This document shows positions 44,256 through 52,852 of a DNA stretch of 53,406 nt, piece by piece. Source of the DNA: Alphaproteobacteria bacterium (GTDB taxonomy: Bacteria > Pseudomonadota > Alphaproteobacteria > UBA9655); the NCBI GenBank assembly GCA_017992885.1, contig JAGONT010000001.1:197344-250749 (forward strand), given 5' to 3'. The translations under genes were made by a program, and so were the position numbers. Position 1 is the stretch's first letter. Every line of letters begins with the position of its first letter. The notes under the pieces were generated by a model. It was not told the origin of the DNA and ran no database searches. It saw only the letters and a list, made by a program, of their open reading frames with translations.

Positions 44256-46085
44256 ATGAATATTTATTTGCATTGGCCAACATTTTATATTTACAAAAAA
44301 GAAAGCCTTTCAATATTCAATTTAGAGATTACCCAAGAAGAAAATTATTTTGCAATAGCCCATCTTATAATTGATGGATATTCCTCTCTTCCCCCTACAG
44401 GCACGGAAGGACTTATTCAAGGAGACAATGAGGAAATTTTCTTTAAGGGAGAACTCGTGGGAGCTCCCTTAAAAATCGAGGGGTGTTTGAGGGAAGTTGA
44501 ATTAATCGCCAAACCTTTTGACTTTTCCGAACAAATGGAATCACTGCAAAAGAAAAGTCGGACCCGTCCTTATTGGGATGAACTTTGGGTCCGTCCAGAG
44601 CATCATGATTCCTTCGCACAAATTCAAGGAACACGAACTGCTTCTCTTTATTGTGATCGAAAGAAGGGCCATCTATTTTGGTCAGACTGGTTTAAGGGCC
44701 GTCAAATACTTTCTATAAATCAGAACTTTTTTCAAGACAGTCTGCAAATGAAGCTTATTAGAAAGCCACTTAAAGCTTGCACAGTTAACGTGCACGCCCA
44801 TTGGATCCAATCAGAAAATGGGGTTGAAAATTTATCTCCCTCCCTTCGCCGAGCTTTTCCTCTCTCAAAAGTGAGTACTTATACTAAAAATTCTCTTTTC
44901 AAAAATTGGCCCCTATCCGGTAAACGTTTGGGCCGTTCAGGCATATGGATCCTCAAAAGCAAGCTTAACTCCACCTCTCCCTCTTCGCTGCTCTATCCCC
45001 ACTATTCACCTTCTCTGTGCCTCTTGGGAGAGGGAGAGGGAGATCAACCTCAATCCTATCGTCTTCAACGTTACTGGTTTACTCCCATCCTATGGGTCGG
45101 CTGGCAATACCAGCAGAAAAGGAAAGAAACACTTAACTTCACCCTACACCATACTTTTCAACCCCTATACCCAGGAGAAAGTGAGCAAAAAGTCCTAAAC
45201 TTTACTCTACAAAATATTAATCCAGATCCTAACGTTTATTCCTGGAAACCCGAAACAATGTATTATCTGGGAACAAAAGTATCTTTTAAAAATAAGATCT
45301 ATCGATGTAATACCACGCATCGTGCTGGCCTTTCTTTCGAGGAGGATCAAATGAAGTGGACGATGAAGAGGATTTTCCACACGCCTCTTGGCGATCCAGC
45401 TCGAGCTTCCTTCTTTTTAACAGATCGCGGACGTCAAGCGGCAGAACATGCGATGGAGCGAGCGAAAGTAGAGCTCGCTAAAAGTGCACGAGCTCTCGAG
45501 GTTTTCTTTGAAGGTTCGTGGGAAGCCTTAAAAGATATTACCACCGATACAACCGTTATCCTGACTGATCCACGTTTACCTGGCGATCAAGTGAGGGGCA
45601 AAGTGGTAAAATACACTTTGTGTGCAAAAGGAGAAACTGGCGAACGTTTCGTCCAAGTCACACTGCTTTGTTCCGTGGGAACAGGAAAGATTGATAAAAT
45701 GGGTCAAAAGGAAACCCCCACATCTTCTTATGCACTCGAAAACGATTATGAAGAAATGTATCAAGTGAGTGCAAATGCCATTCACCAAACGTCCTCAGGA
45801 CTCACCTATTTTACCTATGCAGATAAAACTCCTCTCCAAGAGACGAGAACAACTCCCTTTTTAAGGGGAATTGAGCTCATCAATGGACCTGAAGAGCAAG
45901 AGGCAGAAATTGTCAGGCATCTCTACAAAACTCCATCTGGATTAAAAAAGGCACTTTCTCAAAAACCTACACGACTCAAATTATTTTTTAAGGACTTAAG
46001 AACGAAAGAAACACTCGATCACGTGATTACAGTGAGGATGGCTGCAACATGGGCCGCCCCCCAGCACGTTGTCCTCAAAAGTTAA
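44256..46085 (+). CDS. 609-residue phage-module protein with a CBM5/12-like segment
   Basis: No family is recognised for the whole protein. Residues about 328-372 (a Trp, then YYLGTKVSFKNKIYRC and a later His) resemble the carbohydrate-binding CBM5/12 fold. The C-terminal region from about 385 begins with a helical FLTDRGRQAAEHAMERAK. It might be a baseplate, fibre or host-binding part, but that is inferred from position and this module. It follows the DMT gene and is not coupled to the upstream phage genes. Confidence 0.6.
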   Translation: MNIYLHWPTFYIYKKESLSIFNLEITQEENYFAIAHLIIDGYSSLPPTGTEGLIQGDNEEIFFKGELVGAPLKIEGCLREVELIAKPFDFSEQMESLQKKSRTRPYWDELWVRPEHHDSFAQIQGTRTASLYCDRKKGHLFWSDWFKGRQILSINQNFFQDSLQMKLIRKPLKACTVNVHAHWIQSENGVENLSPSLRRAFPLSKVSTYTKNSLFKNWPLSGKRLGRSGIWILKSKLNSTSPSSLLYPHYSPSLCLLGEGEGDQPQSYRLQRYWFTPILWVGWQYQQKRKETLNFTLHHTFQPLYPGESEQKVLNFTLQNINPDPNVYSWKPETMYYLGTKVSFKNKIYRCNTTHRAGLSFEEDQMKWTMKRIFHTPLGDPARASFFLTDRGRQAAEHAMERAKVELAKSARALEVFFEGSWEALKDITTDTTVILTDPRLPGDQVRGKVVKYTLCAKGETGERFVQVTLLCSVGTGKIDKMGQKETPTSSYALENDYEEMYQVSANAIHQTSSGLTYFTYADKTPLQETRTTPFLRGIELINGPEEQEAEIVRHLYKTPSGLKKALSQKPTRLKLFFKDLRTKETLDHVITVRMAATWAAPQHVVLKS

Positions 46086-46100
46086 AATTTGTCTTGCAAT

Positions 46101-46140
46101 GTATTACAATATATTACATGATAATATATAATATGGAGAA
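46101..46140. promoter_or_regulatory. AT-rich region with repeated TATTACA, possible toxin-antitoxin operator
   Basis: Two TATTACA copies occur before the antitoxin gene (46103-46118), with partial dyad symmetry around them. Ribbon-helix-helix antitoxins usually bind such sites at their own promoter. Confidence 0.4.
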
Positions 46141-46145
46141 ACTTC

Positions 46146-46364
46146 ATGACCACAATTAGCATACGAATCCCCGATAGTCTTGACAAACGACTTAATCATC
46201 TTTCCCATGAATTGGACCGAAATAAAAGTTATTTGATCCGACAAGCTGTTGAGGAATTCCTTGAAGATAGGGAAGAATATCTTATTGCTTTGGCTCGTCT
46301 TTCAAAAAACGAAAAAGAATATACCTTAGAAGAGGTGGAGGAAAAGCTTGGGTTGGACCATTAA
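46146..46364 (+). CDS. Ribbon-helix-helix antitoxin
   Basis: This 72-residue protein begins TTISIRIPDSLDKRLNHLS, the strand and helix of RHH DNA-binding antitoxins of the CopG/RelB type. A C-terminal tail (EEYLIALARLSKNEKE) should bind the toxin. GGAG lies before the ATG. It overlaps the toxin gene by 17 nt. Confidence 0.88.
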   Translation: MTTISIRIPDSLDKRLNHLSHELDRNKSYLIRQAVEEFLEDREEYLIALARLSKNEKEYTLEEVEEKLGLDH

Positions 46365-46617
46365 ATTTAAAGAAAGCGCTTTAAAAGAGCTTGAAAAAAT
46401 TTCTAAGCCAGAGCAACTGCAAATACGAACTTATATAAGACAAAGGATACTTACCGCCAAAAATCCAAATGATTTTGGAAAACCGCTTGGAAATACAAAG
46501 GCAGGGCTTTGGCGCTATCGAGTCGAAAAATTTCGCATTATTTGCCATATTAAGGATCATGAATTGTGCATTCTCATTGTTAAAATTGGGAAACGTGACA
46601 AAGTCTATGACGCGTAA
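46348..46617 (+). CDS. RelE/ParE-family toxin
   Basis: This 89-residue protein reads as a RelE/ParE toxin: FKESALKELEKISKPEQ, then GLWRYRVEKFRIICHI, and IVKIGKRDKVYD at the end. The start is a TTG with GGAGG about 7 nt upstream, 17 nt inside the antitoxin gene. RelE proteins cut mRNA at ribosomes and ParE poisons gyrase; which applies cannot be told from sequence alone. Located inside the phage block. Confidence 0.87.
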   Translation: MGWTIKFKESALKELEKISKPEQLQIRTYIRQRILTAKNPNDFGKPLGNTKAGLWRYRVEKFRIICHIKDHELCILIVKIGKRDKVYDA

Positions 46618-46672
46618 ACAATCAGATTCCCTTTAAAAAACCACCAACCCATATAACAACCTCGGAGAATCC

Positions 46673-47536
46673 ATGCGTATTCTTCCCTTTATGCCTTCTG
46701 CAGAAGGCTATGAACCTCCCTTGCCTGAACTCAATCAAGAAGAAGGAGTCTTAGAGATTTTTCATCCCGCGGACTGTACGTTAATAGAAGAAACCAAAAT
46801 TGTTGCTGAAACCTTGATTTTAAGGTGTTCTCTCCAGCCCCTTCCTCTTACCAATAAAGCAATCAAAGTCGGATTAATTTCTGAAGGTGAAGCGCTCGAG
46901 AATACTCTTCTCTATGAAAAGGAGGCTATTGCTTTTGGCTATGACCAAGAGATTGAAAACTCACAATGGCAAGCTCTTGCTCTTAAGTATACAGACATTG
47001 GTCATGGCATTTACCAAGGAAAGCCCTTTACGTTTCGGGGAAAAACTTTGTCGTCAGGACGACTTGAAATTGGACAAACAATTTATGTTAAGCCTTTCCG
47101 AGTTGAATCCCAAAACCATCAAGAACGACACACAACCTTCGAGTCAGGTCAGGTTTTAACTTCCCCGCCAGGAATTCTTGATGCATGTATTTTGCGGGGA
47201 TATGGGGGGTATTACAAGGAGGGCATTGCTTTGGATAAGATTCAGCAGATCTATTACTCTCTTACCTCAACCCATAACCAAACACGGGTGAGACTCGTTA
47301 GCTCTTCAGCATTACAACAACAACAAATTCTTCCTCCAAAGGGAGGAAGGGGTATCATTTTTAATCCTGATCCACAAAAAGAAGAGTATTTATCCCTTCC
47401 TGCAGCACTTGCTGCAGGATATGCCCATATCAACGTATCAACCGAGCTTGGGGAAACGCAATTTTCCTCATTTCTGTGCGAACCTATCTATGGGGATACC
47501 ACATTCATCAACGTTTATTTCAACCCTTCGAAATAA
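46673..47536 (+). CDS. Phage-module protein, unknown
   Basis: This 287-residue mostly beta-rich protein has a good GGAG ribosome site. It contains a Gly-rich turn (ILRGYGGYYKEGIALDKIQQ). No family is recognised; a structural or baseplate role is suggested only by context. A strong terminator follows. Confidence 0.55.
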   Translation: MRILPFMPSAEGYEPPLPELNQEEGVLEIFHPADCTLIEETKIVAETLILRCSLQPLPLTNKAIKVGLISEGEALENTLLYEKEAIAFGYDQEIENSQWQALALKYTDIGHGIYQGKPFTFRGKTLSSGRLEIGQTIYVKPFRVESQNHQERHTTFESGQVLTSPPGILDACILRGYGGYYKEGIALDKIQQIYYSLTSTHNQTRVRLVSSSALQQQQILPPKGGRGIIFNPDPQKEEYLSLPAALAAGYAHINVSTELGETQFSSFLCEPIYGDTTFINVYFNPSK

Positions 47537-47558
47537 GTCAAATAACTTTACAAACACA

Positions 47559-47583
47559 AAAGGCCCTGAAGACGGGCCTTTTT
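47559..47583 (+). terminator. Rho-independent terminator
   Basis: AAAGGCCC (47559-47566) pairs with GGGCCTTT (47574-47581) around a 7-nt loop, followed by more T. It lies between the unknown 287-residue gene and the next gene. Confidence 0.9.
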
Positions 47584-47608
47584 CTTTCCCCCCTAAGGAG
47601 GCAATATC

Positions 47609-48133
47609 ATGTCGATAACCTATCGTTCTGCAAAGGGCGCTCCATTAACCGCTGAAGAAATCGACGGCAACTTTAGAGAGCTCGAAACACGTTTAAAAAC
47701 TCTTGAAACCCATCCAGAGGCAGGAGAGGGAATTGGGACCATCCAAGTTCAAGGAGATCAAATGACGCTCATAGGAACTTTTGGAACAGACTTTGGAACC
47801 TTCACTTTACCTAAACCAACCCTTATTCTCCGTGGCATATGGTTTCCGCAAACACTTTATAAAAAGCTGGATCTCGTTACATATGAAACTTCCCTTTATA
47901 GCTGCCTAAAAGATCATACCAGTACCCTGTGGGAACAAGACAACCGTTTCTGGCAAGAAATTTTGTCCCTCCCAAAACCACCTTCATCCTCACTCCCCCT
48001 TTATGAAAAAGCCACGCTACAGAAAGAAGAATCCTTGGGAAAACTTGCACTCTTGTTAGGAGAAAACGATCCAACTCTTATCTTTTTTAACGGAAAAACA
48101 TGGCAACAACTTCTGAAAGGAGACATCCAATGA
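47609..48133 (+). CDS. Phage-module protein with a CBM5/12-like segment
   Basis: This 174-residue protein begins SITYRSAKGAPLTAEEIDGNF, a stretch found in tail-fibre-like proteins. Residues about 76-112 (GIWFPQTLYKKLDLVTYE, then YSCLKDHTS) resemble the CBM5/12 fold, as in the 609-residue protein. AAGGAGG precedes the ATG. The end overlaps the hydrolase gene as ATGA, linking it to the lysis genes. A fibre or surface-binding role is inferred. Confidence 0.65.
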   Translation: MSITYRSAKGAPLTAEEIDGNFRELETRLKTLETHPEAGEGIGTIQVQGDQMTLIGTFGTDFGTFTLPKPTLILRGIWFPQTLYKKLDLVTYETSLYSCLKDHTSTLWEQDNRFWQEILSLPKPPSSSLPLYEKATLQKEESLGKLALLLGENDPTLIFFNGKTWQQLLKGDIQ

Positions 48134-48546
48134 CGGATCATGACCTTGATGTGTGTACCCGCACACTTTATGGGGAAGCCCGAGGCGAATATGCGCAAAA
48201 CGGTCCGATAGCCCTAATAACCGTGGCGAATGTTATTATGAATCGTTTCAAAAGAGGAGGAAAATATGGCAAAACGCTAACAGAAGTCTGCTTAAAACCA
48301 CATCAATTCTCTTGTTGGGATAGTAATGATCCCAATCGCCCGCTGATTCAGCAAGAAGACCTTGAAAAAGATCCCCTTTTTAAATTGTGCAGAACAGTTG
48401 CTCACAAAACGATAAAGGGCATATGGCCTGATTTAACGAGAGATAGCGACCATTATCATGCCTTGACGTCCAAGCCCTTTTGGGCAAAAGCAGAAAAAGT
48501 CACGCTTCGCGTCGGTCGTCATATTTTTTATAAACTTGATAGATGA
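48130..48546 (+). CDS. SleB-type cell wall hydrolase
   Basis: This 138-residue protein has the SleB hydrolase pattern: VCTRTLYGEARGE with the catalytic Glu, ITVANVIMNR, PHQFSCW and GIWPDLTRDSDHYHA. In GTA-like modules this enzyme degrades peptidoglycan for particle release. GGAG before the ATG at 48130 fixes the start. Confidence 0.93.
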   Translation: MTDHDLDVCTRTLYGEARGEYAQNGPIALITVANVIMNRFKRGGKYGKTLTEVCLKPHQFSCWDSNDPNRPLIQQEDLEKDPLFKLCRTVAHKTIKGIWPDLTRDSDHYHALTSKPFWAKAEKVTLRVGRHIFYKLDR

Positions 48547-48554
48547 GGCTAGAT

Positions 48555-49094
48555 ATGAGTTTTCCACTCCTCCCTCTTGCCCATGCCTTAACCGAGTTGG
48601 TTCCTCTTATCGCCCGTTGGCTGGGGAGAGAAAATGGTCACGCAACAGCCCAAAAAGTGGTCAACATTGCTCAGTCCATTACTCGAGAAAAAGAACCCTT
48701 ACAAATTCTCCACTCTTTGAAAGCAGATTCTAAAAAAGCTCTTGAGTTTCAACAAGCTGTTCAAAAAATGGCCCACGAATTAGACTTAGAGGAAGTCAAG
48801 GATAGAGAAAACGCCCGCCTTCGCGATATTGCCTTAGCACAAGCCGGTCGAAGCAATTTACGCGCCGATATCATGGTTATTTCTGCAGCCTTAGGCCTGA
48901 TTGCCTGCTTGGTCACCATTACTCTTTATCGGATGAGCTTGCCCGGAGAGGCCGTAGGGATTATCTCAACCGTTGCAGGGATTTTTGGCTCTTGTCTTAA
49001 AGATGCCTACGCTTTTGAATTTGGCTCTTCTCGCGGAAGTAAAATGAAGGACACAAAGCTATCTGCTTTTTTCCTCGCAAAACAACCTTCTTAA
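48555..49094 (+). CDS. Holin (3TM type)
   Basis: This 179-residue protein ends with two adjacent membrane segments (about 115-160) and a GSSRGSK tail, the usual end of GTA/phage 3TM holins. A helical region precedes them. GAGG 6 nt before the ATG at 48555 supports this start; an ATG at 48543 overlapping the hydrolase stop is the alternative. Together with the hydrolase it forms the lysis pair. Confidence 0.82.
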   Translation: MSFPLLPLAHALTELVPLIARWLGRENGHATAQKVVNIAQSITREKEPLQILHSLKADSKKALEFQQAVQKMAHELDLEEVKDRENARLRDIALAQAGRSNLRADIMVISAALGLIACLVTITLYRMSLPGEAVGIISTVAGIFGSCLKDAYAFEFGSSRGSKMKDTKLSAFFLAKQPS

Positions 49095-49198
49095 CCTGAA
49101 TTCTTTAACAGCGTAGGAACCCAATGCTAGAGGAAAATTATTCTATAGGTTAATCGAGCACGTCTTAAAATTCCTACATAATTTCACGGGAGTTAGTT

Positions 49199-49862
49199 GC
49201 ATAGCCCCCGAAAAACAAGTAACCCCGCGGCGCAAACCAACGGGGTCCTTATCTGTATTTTCTTGAATCTCTTTATCAACAATCAAGAAAAAGGAGAATT
49301 AACGTCTAAAAGCGTTATTGCTGAACGTCGTCGTATTTCACTCCAGACCATTCATTGGCATCTCCATCAGTTTCAGGGGCATACACATGAATTCCTGGCT
49401 GTGATTCACTGTCTACATTACCAAAAATGACTTCTTTTAAAGTTCTTTCACCGGATCGAATTTTGAAAGAATGAACATCACTCTGGCCACCCACAAAACT
49501 CAAAAAGGTTTTTATCGCTGACGGGGAAGAAGAATCACCACGTACGGCTTCAACCCAGGGGGAGAGATCAAAATCTTTGTCTTCAAAACCCACAGAGGAA
49601 GGTAAACCCCCTAATGGGGAATAATCTATACCTGGGATGAATATTCTTACAGATGAACCGTTCTCACCTGTCCGATGCTTAACAGTTAGCTTATACGCAG
49701 GGTATTTCAAATCTTCGTCAGACAATTGGATAGCAACGGCCGAGTGCTTATTCTTAGCTAGAGTTGCACCTGTTGTCCGATAGGTAAAACGGGGTGCTTC
49801 TTCTACAGCAAGGGAAGGCGTTATACCACTGCTTGAAGAAAAAGGTTGCACTGGCTCCGGGA
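49199..49862. repeat. Repeat copy 1: shared C-terminal domain and 3' flank
   Basis: Nearly identical to 50989-51594 and to 52732-53400. It covers the last ~160 codons of the neighbouring minus-strand gene and about 115 nt beyond, including two hairpins (ACCCCG/CGGGGT and TTTTCTTGA/TCAAGAAAA). Confidence 0.9.
49222..49291 (-). terminator. Two hairpins after the 49315 gene
   Basis: TTTTCTTGA (49258-49266) pairs with TCAAGAAAA (49283-49291), and ACCCCG (49222-49227) pairs with CGGGGT (49241-49246). Both lie directly downstream of the minus-strand stop and are kept in all three copies. Confidence 0.65.
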
Positions 49863-50751
49863 TGACAGGTGCTGGTGATGGTATTGAATTGTGGTTCGAG
49901 AGATCCCAGTCTTTTTCTATTTGCTGAAGAAAGTAGAACGCTTCTGCTAATTCATTAAGAGTGCTGTTATATTTTTCCTGGGTTTCTCTTTGTTGTTTTT
50001 CCTGTTGCACTTTTTGAGTCCGTGCTTGATCCACAAGCTGCCTTTTAGTTAGTGGTTTTGCAGAAACACTGCTTGCAGGAGTTTGTATTCCAAAATACTC
50101 TTTAAATCGACTAATCTGCTGACTCTCGCTTTTCATTTGCTCATTTTCTTGTGGAAAACGAGCAAAAAGAGAATCTATTATGGTTGAGTACGAATCAACT
50201 ATGTGAGGCAGGGTAGATCTGAATAATCCTTCTAGTTCAGGAACACCCTTTCTTTTGGCATTTACAAGCATTTCTCTTAACTTTTTTTTGGGCTTAGCAG
50301 TCAGTTTAGGCTTGTCTTTGCCACTTATTATTATACCATAAGGATCCTTTTCAGCAACCAGTATGGCTTTAAGGCTGTTTATAATACAAGAGTCTAAGTC
50401 AGGATCAACAGCCCCTTGTTCAGCCATAACTTTTCCAATACCTCCGTGCACAAGACTCCGTATGGCCTTTCGTGAAGGAGTGCCTTCAACGCTTAAGCTC
50501 TTAGCATCAGAAGACGTGCTTAAGTCTGTTAAAAGATCTTGTGCAGCTTGATATACTTCCGCGCTAACACGTATCTTGCCAACAAGCCTATCTTCATTGC
50601 TTAGAGCTATAGTAATTTTGCTTGAAGAAGATAATTTATCTGCTTCCTCCTGATTCATACCCCATGCTTTATCCACGGAAGAAAGCATCGTTGTTCCCAA
50701 TATGAAAGCCGCAACGATAGATAGCTTATTATTATTTTTTAACATCATCAT
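49315..50751 (-). CDS. Secreted protein with shared C-terminal domain, paralog 1
   Basis: This 478-residue protein has a signal peptide (about 1-32). The N-terminal two-thirds is helical and includes a Gln/Glu/Lys-rich coiled-coil stretch (about 235-260). A Pro-rich linker leads to the ~160-residue C-terminal domain (EEAPRFTYRTTGATL onwards, with PAYKLTVKHRTGENGSSVRI, DFDLSPWVEAVRGDSSSPSA and PGIHVYAPETDGDANEWS). The N-terminus is unrelated to paralog 2. AGGAGA 7 nt before the ATG at 50751 supports that start over the longer frame. Function unknown. Confidence 0.8.
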   Translation of the reverse strand: MMMLKNNNKLSIVAAFILGTTMLSSVDKAWGMNQEEADKLSSSSKITIALSNEDRLVGKIRVSAEVYQAAQDLLTDLSTSSDAKSLSVEGTPSRKAIRSLVHGGIGKVMAEQGAVDPDLDSCIINSLKAILVAEKDPYGIIISGKDKPKLTAKPKKKLREMLVNAKRKGVPELEGLFRSTLPHIVDSYSTIIDSLFARFPQENEQMKSESQQISRFKEYFGIQTPASSVSAKPLTKRQLVDQARTQKVQQEKQQRETQEKYNSTLNELAEAFYFLQQIEKDWDLSNHNSIPSPAPVIPEPVQPFSSSSGITPSLAVEEAPRFTYRTTGATLAKNKHSAVAIQLSDEDLKYPAYKLTVKHRTGENGSSVRIFIPGIDYSPLGGLPSSVGFEDKDFDLSPWVEAVRGDSSSPSAIKTFLSFVGGQSDVHSFKIRSGERTLKEVIFGNVDSESQPGIHVYAPETDGDANEWSGVKYDDVQQ

Positions 50752-51102
50752 TCTTAAATCTCCTGATTTTTTAAAGAATATTAATACCAAAACACTATAC
50801 CACTAGTTTATATTTAAATAATTTTTATCTCTTCTTTTAGGAAAAATCAACTTATTTTTTCTATTTTTGAACTCTACATTAACCTAAAATCTTTAATAGC
50901 ACTAACTCTCAAATTCCAGAGGAAGTTTATTCTATAGGTTAAGAAAGAAAGTACTAACCTGAATTTTCTAATAGCGCGGGGGTCAGCTGCATAGTCTTAA
51001 AAACAAGTAACCCCGCGGCGCAAACCAACGGGGTACTTATCTGTATTTTCTTGAATCTCTTTATCAACAATCAAGAAAAAGGAGAATTAACGTCTAAAAG
51101 CG
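50752..51102. other. Intergenic region: promoter area of paralog 1 and 3' flank of paralog 2
   Basis: The upper part (from about 50,989) is repeat flank with its hairpins. The lower part is AT-rich and should hold the paralog 1 promoter. A TCTATAGGTTAA motif near 50,931 also occurs near 49,142. No gene seen. Confidence 0.45.
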
Positions 51103-51594
51103 TTATCGCTGAACGTCGTCGGATTTCACTCCAGACCATTCATTGGCATCTCCATCAGTTTCAGGGGCATACACATGAATTCCTGGCTGTGATTCACTTG
51201 TTGGATCACCAAGAATGACTTCTTTTAAAGTTCTTTCACCGGATCGAATTTTGAAAGAATGAACATCACTCTGGCCACCCACAAAACTCAAAAAGGTTTT
51301 TATCGCTGACGGGGAAGAAGAATCACCACGTACGGCTTCAACCCAGGGGGAGAGATCAAAATCTTTGTCTTCAAAACCCACAGAGGAAGGTAAACCCCCT
51401 AATGGGGAATAATCTATACCTGGGATGAATATTCTTACAGATGAACCGTTCTCACCTGTCCGATGCTTAACAGTTAGCTTATACGCAGGGTACTTCAAAT
51501 CTTCGTCAGACAATTGGATAGCAACGGCTGAGTGCTTATTCTTAGCACTTAGAGTTGCAGCGGTGGTTCGATAGGTAAAACGGGGCGCTTCCTC
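50989..51594. repeat. Repeat copy 2: shared C-terminal domain and 3' flank
   Basis: Matches copy 1 almost base for base across the coding part, including the hairpins (51010-51015 with 51029-51034). A short block of mismatches lies near 51,198-51,212. Confidence 0.9.
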
Positions 51595-52254
51595 GACTTG
51601 CATAGGTTCTGGTGGGCTCTGTATCCGTAAAGAAGCTGCTAGCTTCTCTATATCAGAAAGGGAATTCGGTTTTTTATTAACTTGAGGAGTTTCTCTTTGA
51701 GGTCCTTCTCTCGTAAGAGGCAGACGTTGCAAAGCTGAAGCTGATATCTCCTGGCCCAATCCATAAGGGTATTCTATAAAGAATAGCAAGTTTGACCCAT
51801 CTATTATTAACCTAAGATCTCTATTTGGTAGATTCTCCTCCCCACTCTTATCTAGAGCACGAACACAAAATTGTGGAGTGCGTGCTTCATTCACTTGATC
51901 TAAGGTATAAGAGTGACCCACTAATTGAGTTTTCATGAAATTAGCAATTTGTTGTTCTCCAAATTCAATAGAATAAGCATATCTCTCTTGTCCATACTTC
52001 TCTATAAGAGAACTTTCGCTGATTTTTAAAGCTTCAAATGAATAGAAGTCACTAAAATGTGTAAACTCAAAGTTCCTAACAATGGCTCTTTTACCAGAAA
52101 ATTCAATCTCAACGGTCCCATTGCCCTTAGACATATCTCTTGGTCCAATACGATAGGTTCCAGAAAGGTGTTCAAATTCATTAAGCTCAGAATCCATAGC
52201 TGATGCATTAAAGCTTGCAAAAAACAATATAGATAATAAATATAACAACTTCAT
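51103..52254 (-). CDS. Secreted protein with shared C-terminal domain, paralog 2
   Basis: This 383-residue protein has a signal peptide (1-19, ending NASA). A beta-rich N-terminal domain (about 30-190: SGTYRIGPRDMSKGNGTVEI, then LRLIIDGSNLLFFIEYP) is not recognised and differs from paralog 1. A Pro/Glu linker leads to the ~160-residue C-terminal domain, nearly identical to paralog 1. The start has weak ribosome signals. Function unknown. Confidence 0.8.
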   Translation of the reverse strand: MKLLYLLSILFFASFNASAMDSELNEFEHLSGTYRIGPRDMSKGNGTVEIEFSGKRAIVRNFEFTHFSDFYSFEALKISESSLIEKYGQERYAYSIEFGEQQIANFMKTQLVGHSYTLDQVNEARTPQFCVRALDKSGEENLPNRDLRLIIDGSNLLFFIEYPYGLGQEISASALQRLPLTREGPQRETPQVNKKPNSLSDIEKLAASLRIQSPPEPMQVEEAPRFTYRTTAATLSAKNKHSAVAIQLSDEDLKYPAYKLTVKHRTGENGSSVRIFIPGIDYSPLGGLPSSVGFEDKDFDLSPWVEAVRGDSSSPSAIKTFLSFVGGQSDVHSFKIRSGERTLKEVILGDPTSESQPGIHVYAPETDGDANEWSGVKSDDVQR

Positions 52255-52852
52255 TTTAATCTCCTAAAAAAATTATACATCATGTAAATATGTAGACATT
52301 ATTCTTTAATTGTCAACTGTTACGTACAACAATATAATGAACCCGTGATATGATATTTGTAATTAATCTGAGTTCTCTAATATCGTACGAGTCAAGGATC
52401 ACACAAAACAGAAAGAACCACAAGAGACGAGGGTGAGATTTTTCTCTGAGTAAAGTTTTTAAACATTTAAAAATTCTCCTTAGTTTACATAAAATAAAAA
52501 ATGAATTATTAAGATTTAAAATATATACTTAAACTTAAACCTTTTTCAACACAAATTGATTGAATTAAATCTATGACTTACGACTTTTCTTTAATGCCTT
52601 TGTAAAAGACAACCTCAATGATTTTACAGGTGGTATTTATGCGCTATGACTCCTTTGTTACGAATATATTTGATCCCATAGAAATCTTTGATTCCTTACA
52701 ATATAAAGTCAAATTCTTCTTCATGGGGAGTCAGCTGCATAGCCCCCAAAAAATAAGTAACCCCGCGGTGCAAACCAACGGGGTCCTTATCTGTATTTTC
52801 TTGAGCCTTTTCGTAAGCAGTCAAGAAAAAGGAGAGTTAACGTCGAGAAGCG
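52255..52852. other. AT-rich region upstream of paralog 2, with the 3' flank of paralog 3
   Basis: From about 52,732 this is the shared 3' flank, with the ACCCCG/CGGGGT hairpin (52760-52765 with 52779-52784). The rest is AT-rich with no gene seen. An open frame on the plus strand running into the third copy is an antisense shadow. Confidence 0.45.
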
